Shown: one piece after another, positions 1 to 9,337 of the stretch
How the letters are laid out: the number at the start of each line of letters is the position of its first letter
Position numbering within the stretch: position 1 is the stretch's first letter
IMG/VR virus record: IMGVR_UViG_3300025674_009473
Location: 1-23,527 of that record
DNA length: 23,527 nt
Origin: a virus
Strand: one strand, 5' to 3'
The notes under the pieces: generated by a model
What the model was told of the DNA's origin: nothing
Database searches by the model: none
What the model saw: the letters and a program-made list of their open reading frames with translations, nothing else
Program-made: the position numbers and the translations under genes

Positions 1-1
1 A

Positions 2-3000
2 CTTCAAGTAATAAATACTTTAGATGCTAATCCAAGCCTAAGGGGTCAAGGATACGGACGAGAACTTTATGAATATATGGCAGGATATGCCAAAAAGAAA
101 GGTTATGCTGCTTTATATGGAGATGCTGGAACTTCTCCATCCGCTATGAGAGTCGTTGATAGTATAGCTAAAAAAGGAAGCTTTAAGGTAGAGAAAAATA
201 GCGACTTAAAATTCTTTAAAGACGATTTTGATACCACAGGAATGTATGCGAGTGATAGCTGGACATATAGAATGTCTAATAAAGGCTTTGTTCCAAATTA
301 TGCATTATTTTCTCCAGGAGCAAAAAATGTATTATCTACAAATCCTCAATATGCTGGAGCTGTTGCTAGTGCGGTTTCGAGAGAGGCTGCTTTTGGATTT
401 ACACCAAAAGTTGTAAGTGCTCCGTCTTTGAGAAGTAGAAGTAACCCAGGTCTTGCGGTTGTAAATCAAGAGCAAGAGGGAGGAAAGCTTTCAAATGCAA
501 GAAGGTTACATGGGGGATTAAATCCTAAACAAGGAGCAAGTGGAGGTTTTGTTCCTAATTACGCGCCAATAGACCCTGTTACTTTTGCTGCAATAACAAA
601 TTTAGCACAACAAGAAACATCTAGACAAGGTCTTGATGCAACAAAAAGAACAAGAGATGCAGCTAGAGCATCTATAAGTCTAGCTGGAGCAGTTCAACCT
701 TTATCGCAAGAAATGCTTCGTGCTAGAGAAGCATTTGGTCAAACAGCGGTTGCTGCGAGAGAAGCTGCTGTAAGAACTAAAGCATTAAGAGGAAACTTAG
801 TAAATCTTGCTGATAAAAACTTTGCAAGAGAATTATTCAGAAGCGAGTCTGCTAGAAGTTTAAGGAGTGACCCTGTATTAGGGGGTCTTGCTTCATCTTT
901 AATTGGCAAAGGCGGAAAGCTCGATGAAAATGCTCTTAGACAAAGAATGGTTGTAGCTCAAGCAACTGGAGACAAACAAACATTAAACCAGCTTAAAAAT
1001 TTAAATAAAATTATTGAAAAAGATGCTCAGTCTAGATTAAATACTCCAAAAACTCTAGGCACAACAGTAGCAAAAGAATTTAATAAATCTCTGAAAGCAG
1101 ATGCTATGAGAGATAGATTTGCTGCCACAAAAGGATTTTCTAAATCAGAATTAAGAAGAGAGCTTTCAGGAGCATTTTTAGCAAGTAGAGGAGCTTCAAC
1201 CGAGGGAATGACAAAAGGCGAAACTAATAAAGCTCTTTCGGCATTTTTGAAAAGTGGAGGCTCTGAAGCTCAAAAAGCATTTTCTAGGTTCGCACAAGAG
1301 ACTGGAGCAAGATCATCGGTTTCATCGCTTGCAAAAGGTGGTTTGATGAGCGGAGAGTTGAGAGGTCTAACTGGAGCAAGGAGTGCTACAGGCTTTATAG
1401 GGGCAATGAATTCCCTTGAAAAAACTTTAAAGTCTGGAGGATCTGCAAAAGATATAAGGGCTGCCCAAAGATTGGCAATTTCAGAAGCTGCAAAAGCAGC
1501 AGATCCAAGAAATGTTCAAGCATTTCCTGCTCTTGCGGGTGCGGTTAATAATTTAGTAGATGAGCAAAAAAGACAAAACAGAGAAAAGGGTAAAGACGAC
1601 AGGCAGCAAAGAAGATTACAAGCTTCGCAAAGACTTGCAGCTAGAGGTGGAAGATTTAATTTATTCAGAAGTCAATTTGAGGCTGGAAGAGCTGGGCAAG
1701 GATCTGGATTAGGGGGTCTTTTAGGAAGATCCGCTTCTGGCGCATCTGCTGGCTTAAAACAGTTTGCTGGAAGTCTCAGGGGTTTCGGTGGTAATGTAGG
1801 ATTAACGGCATCCTTTGCACTACCTATGCTTGCTGGATTTGTAGGCTCAAAGAGACCAAGAGAAGACAGGGCAAGTTTTGAAGGTGGTCAATTCAGAATA
1901 ACAGAAGGGGCCGCAGGAGAAAGAGCATCGAGTACCCTTATGGGAGCTGGTATTGGAGCATTATTTGGTTTGCCTGGAATGTTAATAGGGGCCGCAGCTG
2001 GATTCGCTACCTCTGCGAGCAAGATGACTTTAAGTATAGAGGAAATAGTAAAGCTGAGAGAAAAAGAAATTGTCGCACTTAATACAAATATTCAAGCAAC
2101 AACTTCATTAGCAAGATTGAACCAGGATAGGGCGAAAGCTTTTGGTTCAGGAAATCTAGCAGCCGTAGGTCAAATTGATGCCGCTATAAATCAAGCGATA
2201 GCTCAAATTACAGATCCAGATATACTTGGAGATGTTTTAGCCGCAAGTGGAAGTCCAGAAGGATTGAATAAAATTCAAACTTCATTACAGAGTAGACTTT
2301 CCCAAGGTGTATCTACTCAAAATTTTGCATTAGCTATTGACAGAAAAAATTCAAGAAACGCTGCAACTTCTTTAGCTAATTTAATTGATCAAAGATTAAG
2401 ATCTGGACAGATAGAGGGAGGAAGAGAAACTGTAGAAAGAACTCTAACTGAAATAAAAGATAATTTAATAAGAACAAGGTCTGCAGGCACCGCAATTGGA
2501 GAAGATGAACTTTTAAGAATCAGAGCAGCTGCAAATGGACGACAAGGAATAACTGGAACACAGGTTGCCGCAGGAGGTGGCACTGCGGCAGGCATATTAG
2601 CCCTGGCTCAATTAATTCCTCAAATAAGAGCCGTATCTATCGGACAAAAATTGCTTGGTGCCGCCGTTGGAGGAACTGTTGTCGGCGGGCAGGTAAAAGA
2701 AGCAGAAACAGAAAGAGCAAAACAACAATTGGCAAATCTAGGAGAAGATCCAACAACAGGAGTTAATGCTCTAGCAGAACTAAGAGATGCAACTATCATT
2801 ACACAGGGTCAATTTGAAGCTTTAAGTGCATCATTTAATGCAGGAATAATAACTTTTGAACAATTAGGAAAAGAACTAGAAAAACAAATTGATAATTTTG
2901 ACAAAGTAAGTAAAGCAAATGCAATACTCGGACAGCAGACTTTTAATTTAGAAAAAGCTTTTAAGCAAACTATTGCGGGATTAAGAAAAGATTCTGAAAT

Positions 3001-6000
3001 ACAAAAAATAAGAGGAGCTTCTCGTCTTTCTACCACAGGATCCATTTTAGATTTTTCTTCAAGGTTTTCTAATAATACTCCGTCATCAAGATTAAATACA
3101 GCTAGAAGTAGAATAGATTTATTTAATCAGGGGCTAGGTTTTAGGACTAGAAGTTTTGAAGCAAACGAATCAGCTCAATTACTGACATCCACAAAAATGG
3201 CAGGAAAAACATTAAGCTTTACTCCTAATATGACATTAGGATTAATCGAATCTGTTGCTGAAGGAGGAGCTGAAGCGCTACAGTCACAAATAGATAGAAG
3301 AAAAATATCTGGTTCAATGAATGTTTTTGGAGGTCTAGAATTTGACCAAAGGAAAGATAATTTAGAAAGGTTTGAAAAATTATTAGAAAAAAATACTGCC
3401 CAAAGCAGAGCTGAAATTGAAGGTCTTTTAGGAACCAACGACCCTGCCGCTTTAGCTCAACTAGAACGATTAATAAAAACTGATAGAGCTGGCATTTTAT
3501 CAGGACAAAATTTGGGGCGAATTGATTTCGAAAAAGAAATATCAGAGGAAGGAAGAGAAGTTCTTCAGGATATTTTAGATAAATCTCAAGATAGAAGAGA
3601 TATTTTAATTGAACAAATAAATGCTGACAGACAAGCATTAAAGCTTCAAGAGGCTCAAACTGCTATACAGGGAAAAATTAATGACTTACTTGGTAAAACC
3701 GCTTCAGCTTCCGCATTAGAAAGTCAAAGAGATAATACTAGACTTGCTGGAAGACTAGCCGCCTCACAAAGAAGAATTTCTGGAATTTCTTTTGAATCTA
3801 GTGATACATTTAGGGGATCTAGGACTGATAAAGAAGAGCGATCAAGGCAGATAAAGTTACAGGAAGATCTTTTTCAAGAAGAATTAAAAGCGAGAAAAGA
3901 TGAAGCAATTACAAGATTAAAGGCAGATGCTAGAAGACTTTTAAGCGAACAGAAATTAATATTTGCATTGAATAATCTTGCGGGTCAAACAAAAGAAATG
4001 CAAGATGCAATGATGGGAACGGGCCAAACGAGCAATACTACAGTCTCAGTTCCTGGATCTTCGGGCGGAGCAGGAGCAGGAGGCCCCGTAACTGTAGCCA
4101 AAGGATTAGCTCGACCATCACAGATGCTTGTAGATAGCTTGAATAAAGGAATTAAAACCGACAGGGGTAGAGTAGCAGCGCTAGAAAGTGAAATTTCCAC
4201 AATCAATAGTAATATAGAATTAGCTAACATAGGAAATCGCCTTAAGAACTCCTCAATATTAAATCGAGTAGAAAATACACTAAAGCCAGCTGACTTAGAG
4301 GCAATGGGAGAAGGATCTGTTCCGTACAAAAAGAAAAGTTCTAGAGTTGAATCTGATAAGGAATATTTGGATAGATTAGTATCGGGAATTTCAGCCAGCA
4401 TTATTCCTACAATGGATTTCGCAACTGGAGAAGAAAATTATTCAAGTGCCCAAGAACAAATCCAAGAAACCCTAAAGAAAGTAACAGGGACAGATAAAGA
4501 GCAAATAGAAGCGCTGCAAAAATTCGTTCAAAAAACGATAGACATGAGCTCTGCTAATGTTGAAAAATACAAAACAGACTTAGATGTAAAAAATCAAGAG
4601 ATTGAAAATTTGACTAAAAGTATAGAAGGGAAAATATCTAAAATAGAAGATATTAGAGGGAATGCTGTAAAAGTAACCGCTTCAACCCCCGATCTTCTAG
4701 AAAAATTAGAAGGTTTGGGTGATATTACTATAACAACAACCGAACAAGCTCTAAAGGCAATAAATGAATTAGGCTTTAGCGTTAGTGATATAGAAAAACT
4801 AAGAACAAGAATATCAGATCTTAAAAATACAGATGGTATAAGTGATGAAACAGTTAATACTTTAGATAGCTTACTTGAAACAATAACTGCTAGTGGTCAA
4901 GAATTGTTAAATTTTGCCGAAAGTCAAAGACTTAAACAATTTCAAGATAAATTTGTAGAATTTACTAAAACATTACAATTCATGGATGAATCCATGGGAA
5001 CATTTAGAGGATTAAGAGAGCTGAATAGCTTGGATATTAGACAAAGGGCTGCAAGTAATACTCTTAGTAATGTATTAGAGCAAGATAGTAGAGAAGTAAA
5101 ATTCCAGACCTTAATGCAAGATCCAACTGCAACAAATGCACAGAGAGCTGCGGCAAAAGTAGCTGCTAGAAGTGAAACGATTGGAACACAAACACAAAGA
5201 GATCAGCTCGTGGAATTTCAAAAACAAGCGGATGCTGCAAGGCAAGAAGTTGCGAGAATTGGAAGAGACACGAATATAACTGATGAAGAGAGAAATAGAT
5301 TAACCAGAATTCAAACAGACAAACTTTCAACTTTAAATAGATCTATGGTAGATTTAACTCTTCAAATGCAAAGAACTACCGCAAGAGATGGTGGAGTGAC
5401 TCAAGAAATACCAACAAATTTAGGGTTAGGACTTGAGCAAGGGTTCGCTGATCTGGAAGCTGAATCCGAACAAATATATACAAGATTAGGAAGAGATTTA
5501 CCTTTTGCATTTAGGGATGGAATGGTTGATGCGATGCAAGCCGCGCTTAATGGAGCAGATAATCTTAGGGACAGATTGAAAGATATAGGTGTTTCATTCT
5601 TACAAATGATACAAAAAGCATTTCTTCAAAGTGCCGCTAATAGAATAACGGGCTCTCTTGGTGGACTTTTTGATCTTGAATTAAATTCAGGAGGAATGGT
5701 AAGGGGTGGTAGCGGAGTGAGAGATGATGTCCCCGCATTGTTGACTGGCGGAGAATATGTAATAAGAAAAAGTGCTGTACAAAAATACGGAACAGGGATG
5801 CTTAGCAGGATCAACCAAGGAGCAATGCCCGCTTTTGCGAAAGGCGGAGCAGTGGATATGAATATAGCAGCTCCAAAGGCAGCTGAAAGAGAAGCTTATT
5901 ACGACAAAAATGAATATGGAAATGTAAAAAGATATAAAACTTTATCTAAAGAAATTGGAATTGATTCAAGATTAACTGGATTTGCGAGAGCAAACGATAG

Positions 6001-6751
6001 AAAAATTTTAGAATTTTTCGGAGAACAACAAAAACAATTCAGAGAAGATTTAGCAACAAAAGAGCAAGAAAAAGCCAGAAAAGAAGCTAAAGCAGAAGCT
6101 AAAAAAGCTCGAAGAAATGCAATACTTGGGGCTGTTGCAGGTATAGCTGGCGGAGTTCTTATCGGAAAAGCAATGGATTGGTATAAAGGTACTGATTTTG
6201 CGAAAAATAGAGCTGCAAAAAAAGAAGCTAAAGCTTTTAATAAAAAATTAGAAAAGTCTGGAAAATATGATTACACTAAAGGTAGGGCCTCATACCAACA
6301 AAGCGGAGCTGAAAGAGCTGGAATAAGGAGGGATATAGATTATTTCCAAGGACAAGGATGGCAAGCTAATGAAATGAGTCAGTACTTAAGGACTCAAGAT
6401 GTTCAGCATAGAATAACAGGAAATCAAACAGATTATAAAGTATCTTTTAATAAGGGTGGACAAGTTCCAGCAATGCTGACTGGAGGAGAATATGTGATGA
6501 GTCCAGAAGCAGTAAAAACTTATGGCTCTCAAATGATGGGAAGCATAAATAATGGAACATTTTCTGGTGGCAATCAAGCTTCAGGAGGGTCGGTTAGTAA
6601 TAATGTAAAAATTAGCATAAATGTAGATAATCAAGGCGGGGTAAGCCAAACATCATCAAACTTAGATACAAAAGAATTTGCATCAAAAGTAAAAGCTGCA
6701 GTTATGGATGTTATACAAAAGGAAAAGAGAGTCGGTGGATCTCTTAGGTAA
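2..6751 (+). CDS. Tail tape measure protein with N-terminal GNAT-like segment (5' partial)
   Basis: The frame is open from the window edge, so the protein is at least 2249 aa and its true start lies upstream; the ATG at 77 falls inside a domain and is not the start. The first ~65 visible residues look like a GNAT acetyltransferase motif A/B (RGQGYG at nt 41-58, then a helix, a beta strand and SPSAMRVVDSIAKKG). Two GFVPNYA motifs follow (nt 284-304 and 545-565). Numbering from the ATG at 77, the rest is Ala/Gln/Arg-rich helix and coiled coil. Hydrophobic Gly/Ala segments lie near residues 572-592, 617-650, 828-871 and 2016-2033. The C-terminus has two copies of the familiar tape-measure signature (DDVPALLTGGEYV near 1882 and VPAMLTGGEYV near 2131). 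Family role: the scaffold that sets tail length, later ejected into the host envelope. The stop TAA overlaps the next ATG by one base. The tape measure call is firm; the GNAT call is by motif only. Confidence 0.94.
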   Translation, partial: LQVINTLDANPSLRGQGYGRELYEYMAGYAKKKGYAALYGDAGTSPSAMRVVDSIAKKGSFKVEKNSDLKFFKDDFDTTGMYASDSWTYRMSNKGFVPNYALFSPGAKNVLSTNPQYAGAVASAVSREAAFGFTPKVVSAPSLRSRSNPGLAVVNQEQEGGKLSNARRLHGGLNPKQGASGGFVPNYAPIDPVTFAAITNLAQQETSRQGLDATKRTRDAARASISLAGAVQPLSQEMLRAREAFGQTAVAAREAAVRTKALRGNLVNLADKNFARELFRSESARSLRSDPVLGGLASSLIGKGGKLDENALRQRMVVAQATGDKQTLNQLKNLNKIIEKDAQSRLNTPKTLGTTVAKEFNKSLKADAMRDRFAATKGFSKSELRRELSGAFLASRGASTEGMTKGETNKALSAFLKSGGSEAQKAFSRFAQETGARSSVSSLAKGGLMSGELRGLTGARSATGFIGAMNSLEKTLKSGGSAKDIRAAQRLAISEAAKAADPRNVQAFPALAGAVNNLVDEQKRQNREKGKDDRQQRRLQASQRLAARGGRFNLFRSQFEAGRAGQGSGLGGLLGRSASGASAGLKQFAGSLRGFGGNVGLTASFALPMLAGFVGSKRPREDRASFEGGQFRITEGAAGERASSTLMGAGIGALFGLPGMLIGAAAGFATSASKMTLSIEEIVKLREKEIVALNTNIQATTSLARLNQDRAKAFGSGNLAAVGQIDAAINQAIAQITDPDILGDVLAASGSPEGLNKIQTSLQSRLSQGVSTQNFALAIDRKNSRNAATSLANLIDQRLRSGQIEGGRETVERTLTEIKDNLIRTRSAGTAIGEDELLRIRAAANGRQGITGTQVAAGGGTAAGILALAQLIPQIRAVSIGQKLLGAAVGGTVVGGQVKEAETERAKQQLANLGEDPTTGVNALAELRDATIITQGQFEALSASFNAGIITFEQLGKELEKQIDNFDKVSKANAILGQQTFNLEKAFKQTIAGLRKDSEIQKIRGASRLSTTGSILDFSSRFSNNTPSSRLNTARSRIDLFNQGLGFRTRSFEANESAQLLTSTKMAGKTLSFTPNMTLGLIESVAEGGAEALQSQIDRRKISGSMNVFGGLEFDQRKDNLERFEKLLEKNTAQSRAEIEGLLGTNDPAALAQLERLIKTDRAGILSGQNLGRIDFEKEISEEGREVLQDILDKSQDRRDILIEQINADRQALKLQEAQTAIQGKINDLLGKTASASALESQRDNTRLAGRLAASQRRISGISFESSDTFRGSRTDKEERSRQIKLQEDLFQEELKARKDEAITRLKADARRLLSEQKLIFALNNLAGQTKEMQDAMMGTGQTSNTTVSVPGSSGGAGAGGPVTVAKGLARPSQMLVDSLNKGIKTDRGRVAALESEISTINSNIELANIGNRLKNSSILNRVENTLKPADLEAMGEGSVPYKKKSSRVESDKEYLDRLVSGISASIIPTMDFATGEENYSSAQEQIQETLKKVTGTDKEQIEALQKFVQKTIDMSSANVEKYKTDLDVKNQEIENLTKSIEGKISKIEDIRGNAVKVTASTPDLLEKLEGLGDITITTTEQALKAINELGFSVSDIEKLRTRISDLKNTDGISDETVNTLDSLLETITASGQELLNFAESQRLKQFQDKFVEFTKTLQFMDESMGTFRGLRELNSLDIRQRAASNTLSNVLEQDSREVKFQTLMQDPTATNAQRAAAKVAARSETIGTQTQRDQLVEFQKQADAARQEVARIGRDTNITDEERNRLTRIQTDKLSTLNRSMVDLTLQMQRTTARDGGVTQEIPTNLGLGLEQGFADLEAESEQIYTRLGRDLPFAFRDGMVDAMQAALNGADNLRDRLKDIGVSFLQMIQKAFLQSAANRITGSLGGLFDLELNSGGMVRGGSGVRDDVPALLTGGEYVIRKSAVQKYGTGMLSRINQGAMPAFAKGGAVDMNIAAPKAAEREAYYDKNEYGNVKRYKTLSKEIGIDSRLTGFARANDRKILEFFGEQQKQFREDLATKEQEKARKEAKAEAKKARRNAILGAVAGIAGGVLIGKAMDWYKGTDFAKNRAAKKEAKAFNKKLEKSGKYDYTKGRASYQQSGAERAGIRRDIDYFQGQGWQANEMSQYLRTQDVQHRITGNQTDYKVSFNKGGQVPAMLTGGEYVMSPEAVKTYGSQMMGSINNGTFSGGNQASGGSVSNNVKISINVDNQGGVSQTSSNLDTKEFASKVKAAVMDVIQKEKRVGGSLR

Positions 6752-7587
6752 TGAAAGATTTATTATATAGTGAAGATCATAACTTTTATATAGATGGAAT
6801 TCAAATGTCAGGAGTTTCGTCTATAGACGGAAGTTATAGTATCCAATATCAAGAAAATACATTTCTAGGATATGCAGGAGATCCAGATTTAATACAGAAT
6901 GCCCCTGGCTCGGCGACATTTAATATAAATCGAGCAATGGTAACAAGCGATGAGCCGATTACAAATTTAATCGCAGACACTGGATTTAATGGTGGCATAG
7001 AATATAATGGAAAATTTTTAAACTTTGAAAGTGGTTATTTAAATTCTTATTCTGTTAGTTTTGGAGTCAATCAAATTCCACAAACAAGTATTGACATTTC
7101 TGTATATGGAGAGATCGGACCAAGTGCAATAAGATCTACAAGCGAAGGAAGTCAAACGGGAATGTTTATACCATCAACAAGTGGAATATCATTGAATTGT
7201 GATGGAAGAGAAACAAATCGAGTTTTAAGTTTTTCTTTTTCAATTTCTCCTAAAAGACAGCCTATATATAAAATAGGATCTATATATCCTTGTGAGGTTT
7301 CATATATTCAACCGATTAGTAATTCTTTTTCAGTAGAAATGGATGTTGATGATTATGAAACAAAAAACATATATGATTATATTAAAACAGGAATACATCA
7401 AAGAAATATAACTGTTTCTGTAAAAGATGCTTGTGATACTGGAAAATATATAGAATATGATTTTAAAAAATTCCATTTAGTGGGTGAAAGTTTTTCCGCA
7501 GATACCGAAAATAACACAAGAGTAAGGTTGGAATATGCAATGAGTTCTAACAACTCACCTTTAATAACTTATAAAAAGCTAAGTTGA
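6751..7587 (+). CDS. Beta-rich minor tail protein, paralogue of the next gene
   Basis: This 278-aa protein has no signal peptide or membrane segment and alternates short polar/hydrophobic strands, as in a beta-sandwich tail protein. I do not recognise the family. It resembles its downstream neighbour: SGYLNSYSVS (residues 94-103) matches SGAYLTNYSINI there, both followed by a Pro and a strand ending in IxVYG or NIYSG. A later pair, PIYKIGSIYP and PNYVIGEEFP, also matches. Its place directly after the tape measure and before the gpM-like gene suggests a part of the distal tail or tail-tip adaptor. Its ATG shares a base with the tape-measure stop (TAATG) and has no good Shine-Dalgarno, so translational coupling is likely. 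Confidence 0.8.
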   Translation: MKDLLYSEDHNFYIDGIQMSGVSSIDGSYSIQYQENTFLGYAGDPDLIQNAPGSATFNINRAMVTSDEPITNLIADTGFNGGIEYNGKFLNFESGYLNSYSVSFGVNQIPQTSIDISVYGEIGPSAIRSTSEGSQTGMFIPSTSGISLNCDGRETNRVLSFSFSISPKRQPIYKIGSIYPCEVSYIQPISNSFSVEMDVDDYETKNIYDYIKTGIHQRNITVSVKDACDTGKYIEYDFKKFHLVGESFSADTENNTRVRLEYAMSSNNSPLITYKKLS

Positions 7588-7588
7588 T

Positions 7589-8353
7589 ATGGCGAAATAT
7601 GTAAAATATAATGAATGCATTGTCTCTATAAATGAAGAGAAAATATTTGCATTAAATGCATCGTTATCATCTAATTCATCAACAAAAGCTAATGTTGTCT
7701 ATGGAGGCGATGTAGAAACATATCAGGCTCCATCCGAATTGTCCGCTTCAGTTTCTTTCGAATATTATGTAACTGGAGAAAGTGATGTAATATCAAATCT
7801 TACTGGAGACATTTCTTGCACTGGATCTTTTGGGGGAATAAATTTCTCAGGAGCATATCTCACAAATTATAGCATAAACATAGAGCCGTATATGCCAGTA
7901 ACATTTAAAGCTGATTTTAATATTTATAGCGGGTATCAAGATTTATTATCAACAGGTCAATTTGGATCAGGAAAATTAAATCTTGCAAATGGAGCTCATA
8001 CATCGCTTACTAATATAAATTATACAAATCTAGGAATGGATAATCCCCAAAGAATAGATTATACTGTAACCTCTGAACGTTTTCCAAACTATGTCATAGG
8101 AGAGGAATTTCCTCAGGATGTTAGGCTTGGTAGTGTTGTAAAAGAAATATCCATGAATGGAGAAGATATTGGTAAAGTAATAAATTTCTCAGGGCAAGAT
8201 TTTGCTCAAATAGAAATACAGCCAGAAACAAATAATAATTTATCTAGAGGTCAACTGATAACATGTAATGGAATTATTAAAAACCAAAATTTATCAGTAT
8301 CAAAAGGTGGATTAGTTAATGGAAATATAGAAATTTTTGAGGTTATAAGATGA
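7589..8353 (+). CDS. Beta-rich minor tail protein, second paralogue
   Basis: This 254-aa protein is predicted all-beta and soluble. It aligns along most of its length with the preceding 278-aa protein, which points to an old tandem duplication. The clearest shared parts are the Gly-rich turn followed by an SGAYLTNYS-type strand (residues 87-95) and the PNYVIGEEFPQ segment. It lacks part of its sibling's C-terminal region, including the acidic MDVDDYE stretch. It starts 1 nt after the upstream TGA and has no convincing ribosome binding site. The ATGA overlap with the next gene supports co-translation. The function is inferred from position only: a structural protein between tape measure and gpM-like protein, possibly forming a ring at the tail end. 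Confidence 0.8.
   Translation: MAKYVKYNECIVSINEEKIFALNASLSSNSSTKANVVYGGDVETYQAPSELSASVSFEYYVTGESDVISNLTGDISCTGSFGGINFSGAYLTNYSINIEPYMPVTFKADFNIYSGYQDLLSTGQFGSGKLNLANGAHTSLTNINYTNLGMDNPQRIDYTVTSERFPNYVIGEEFPQDVRLGSVVKEISMNGEDIGKVINFSGQDFAQIEIQPETNNNLSRGQLITCNGIIKNQNLSVSKGGLVNGNIEIFEVIR
8339..8343 (+). promoter_or_regulatory. Ribosome binding site GAGGT for the gpM-like gene
   Basis: GAGGT lies 6 nt before the ATG at 8350, inside the end of the preceding gene. It is one of the few clear Shine-Dalgarno sequences here and supports this start. Confidence 0.6.
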
Positions 8354-9324
8354 CATTTAATTCTGGAAATTTTTGGAATCTTGAAAAAGATTATTATAGC
8401 GAAGCTACGAATGCTGGAGTAGGAAAATATAATACATATCAAGATTTTATTTCAGGCTCAAAAGTTAATAGTAATCTACTAAACTTTGAGTTTGAAGATC
8501 CTTTTAATTTTATTCCGTCTTATGGCTCTTCTGTTGATTTTGTTTTTGAAGGTATGAATTCTGATTATGGAAACGGCTATTTATATGTTCATCCTTCAGC
8601 CATGAATAATATTATCGCATCTTTTAATTTAAATTTTCAATACAGAAGCGACTCTGAGGCACAAAGGATAATTCAATACTTAAGAGATCGAGATGGGTAT
8701 AAGCAATTTCCATTTCAAACAAAAGAAAGATCTGGCTTATCATCAGCAAATGCATACCAATCACTTTATTCAATAAGCCCTTATTTCATACAAGACTTTT
8801 CTTGTTTTAGTTTTAGTAATGAAAATGAATATGAAGGATCAACATCAATAGCTGCTCAGTTTGTAAATCAGGATTTTTCTATATTAAATATTAAAAATAT
8901 ACTAAAAGTAGAATCGATGCCTCAAGCCAAAAAAGACATAATTGAAGAATATAGGAAAAAATATGTTTTGGATATAATGCCTTCTTATTCAATTTCAAGG
9001 GACATAGAAACTAGAAACTTAAATTTTCAAGACCCAAGAATAAGATTTCAAAGAGGGAATGATGGAATAAATTCTCAGAAAGATTTAACATCTCTAAATT
9101 TTGAAAATATAGATGACGAAAAATTATTGAAAATATTAGCCTTTTTTCTTTTTAAAATGGGACAAGAGTCATTTTCTTTTACATATAAAAATCCAGATCC
9201 TAAGACCGCAGAATTTATATGTGATAGAATTAGCCACACTTATTTATACAAAGGGTCTCATTCTGTTACGGTTACTATACAGGAATCTCCGATAAGAAGA
9301 AGGCTGGAAAAAGGTAACTGCTAA
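8350..9324 (+). CDS. Minor tail protein with two lambda gpM-like domains
   Basis: At 324 aa it is about three times the length of lambda gpM (109 aa) and appears to hold two copies of the fold. Copy 1 (about 90-175) has a strand, then a helix with SEAQRIIQYLRDRDGYKQF, then a strand pair ending in TSIAAQFVNQ. Copy 2 (about 211-313) has RIRFQRGNDGIN followed by SLNFENIDDEKLLKILAFF, then ESFSFTYKNP and a final SVTVTIQES strand. The pattern of helix, Gly/aromatic loop, Phe-rich strand, 'Cys' strand and closing strand fits the phage minor tail protein M family. Known role of gpM: connects tail tube to tail tip complex. The neighbours are gpL- and gpK-like genes in lambda order. The N-terminal ~85 residues are unassigned. 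Confidence 0.8.
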   Translation: MTFNSGNFWNLEKDYYSEATNAGVGKYNTYQDFISGSKVNSNLLNFEFEDPFNFIPSYGSSVDFVFEGMNSDYGNGYLYVHPSAMNNIIASFNLNFQYRSDSEAQRIIQYLRDRDGYKQFPFQTKERSGLSSANAYQSLYSISPYFIQDFSCFSFSNENEYEGSTSIAAQFVNQDFSILNIKNILKVESMPQAKKDIIEEYRKKYVLDIMPSYSISRDIETRNLNFQDPRIRFQRGNDGINSQKDLTSLNFENIDDEKLLKILAFFLFKMGQESFSFTYKNPDPKTAEFICDRISHTYLYKGSHSVTVTIQESPIRRRLEKGNC

Positions 9325-9337
9325 TTTATCATATATA

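Noticed and set aside
77-79. ATG at 77 as the start of the tape measure gene
   Set aside because: The same frame is open upstream to the window edge and reads as the core of the GNAT motif, so this Met is internal.
3225-4401. Antisense frames of 137 and 138 aa within the tape measure gene
   Set aside because: They overlap a well-supported gene, have no ribosome site or recognisable domain, and reflect AT-rich codon bias.
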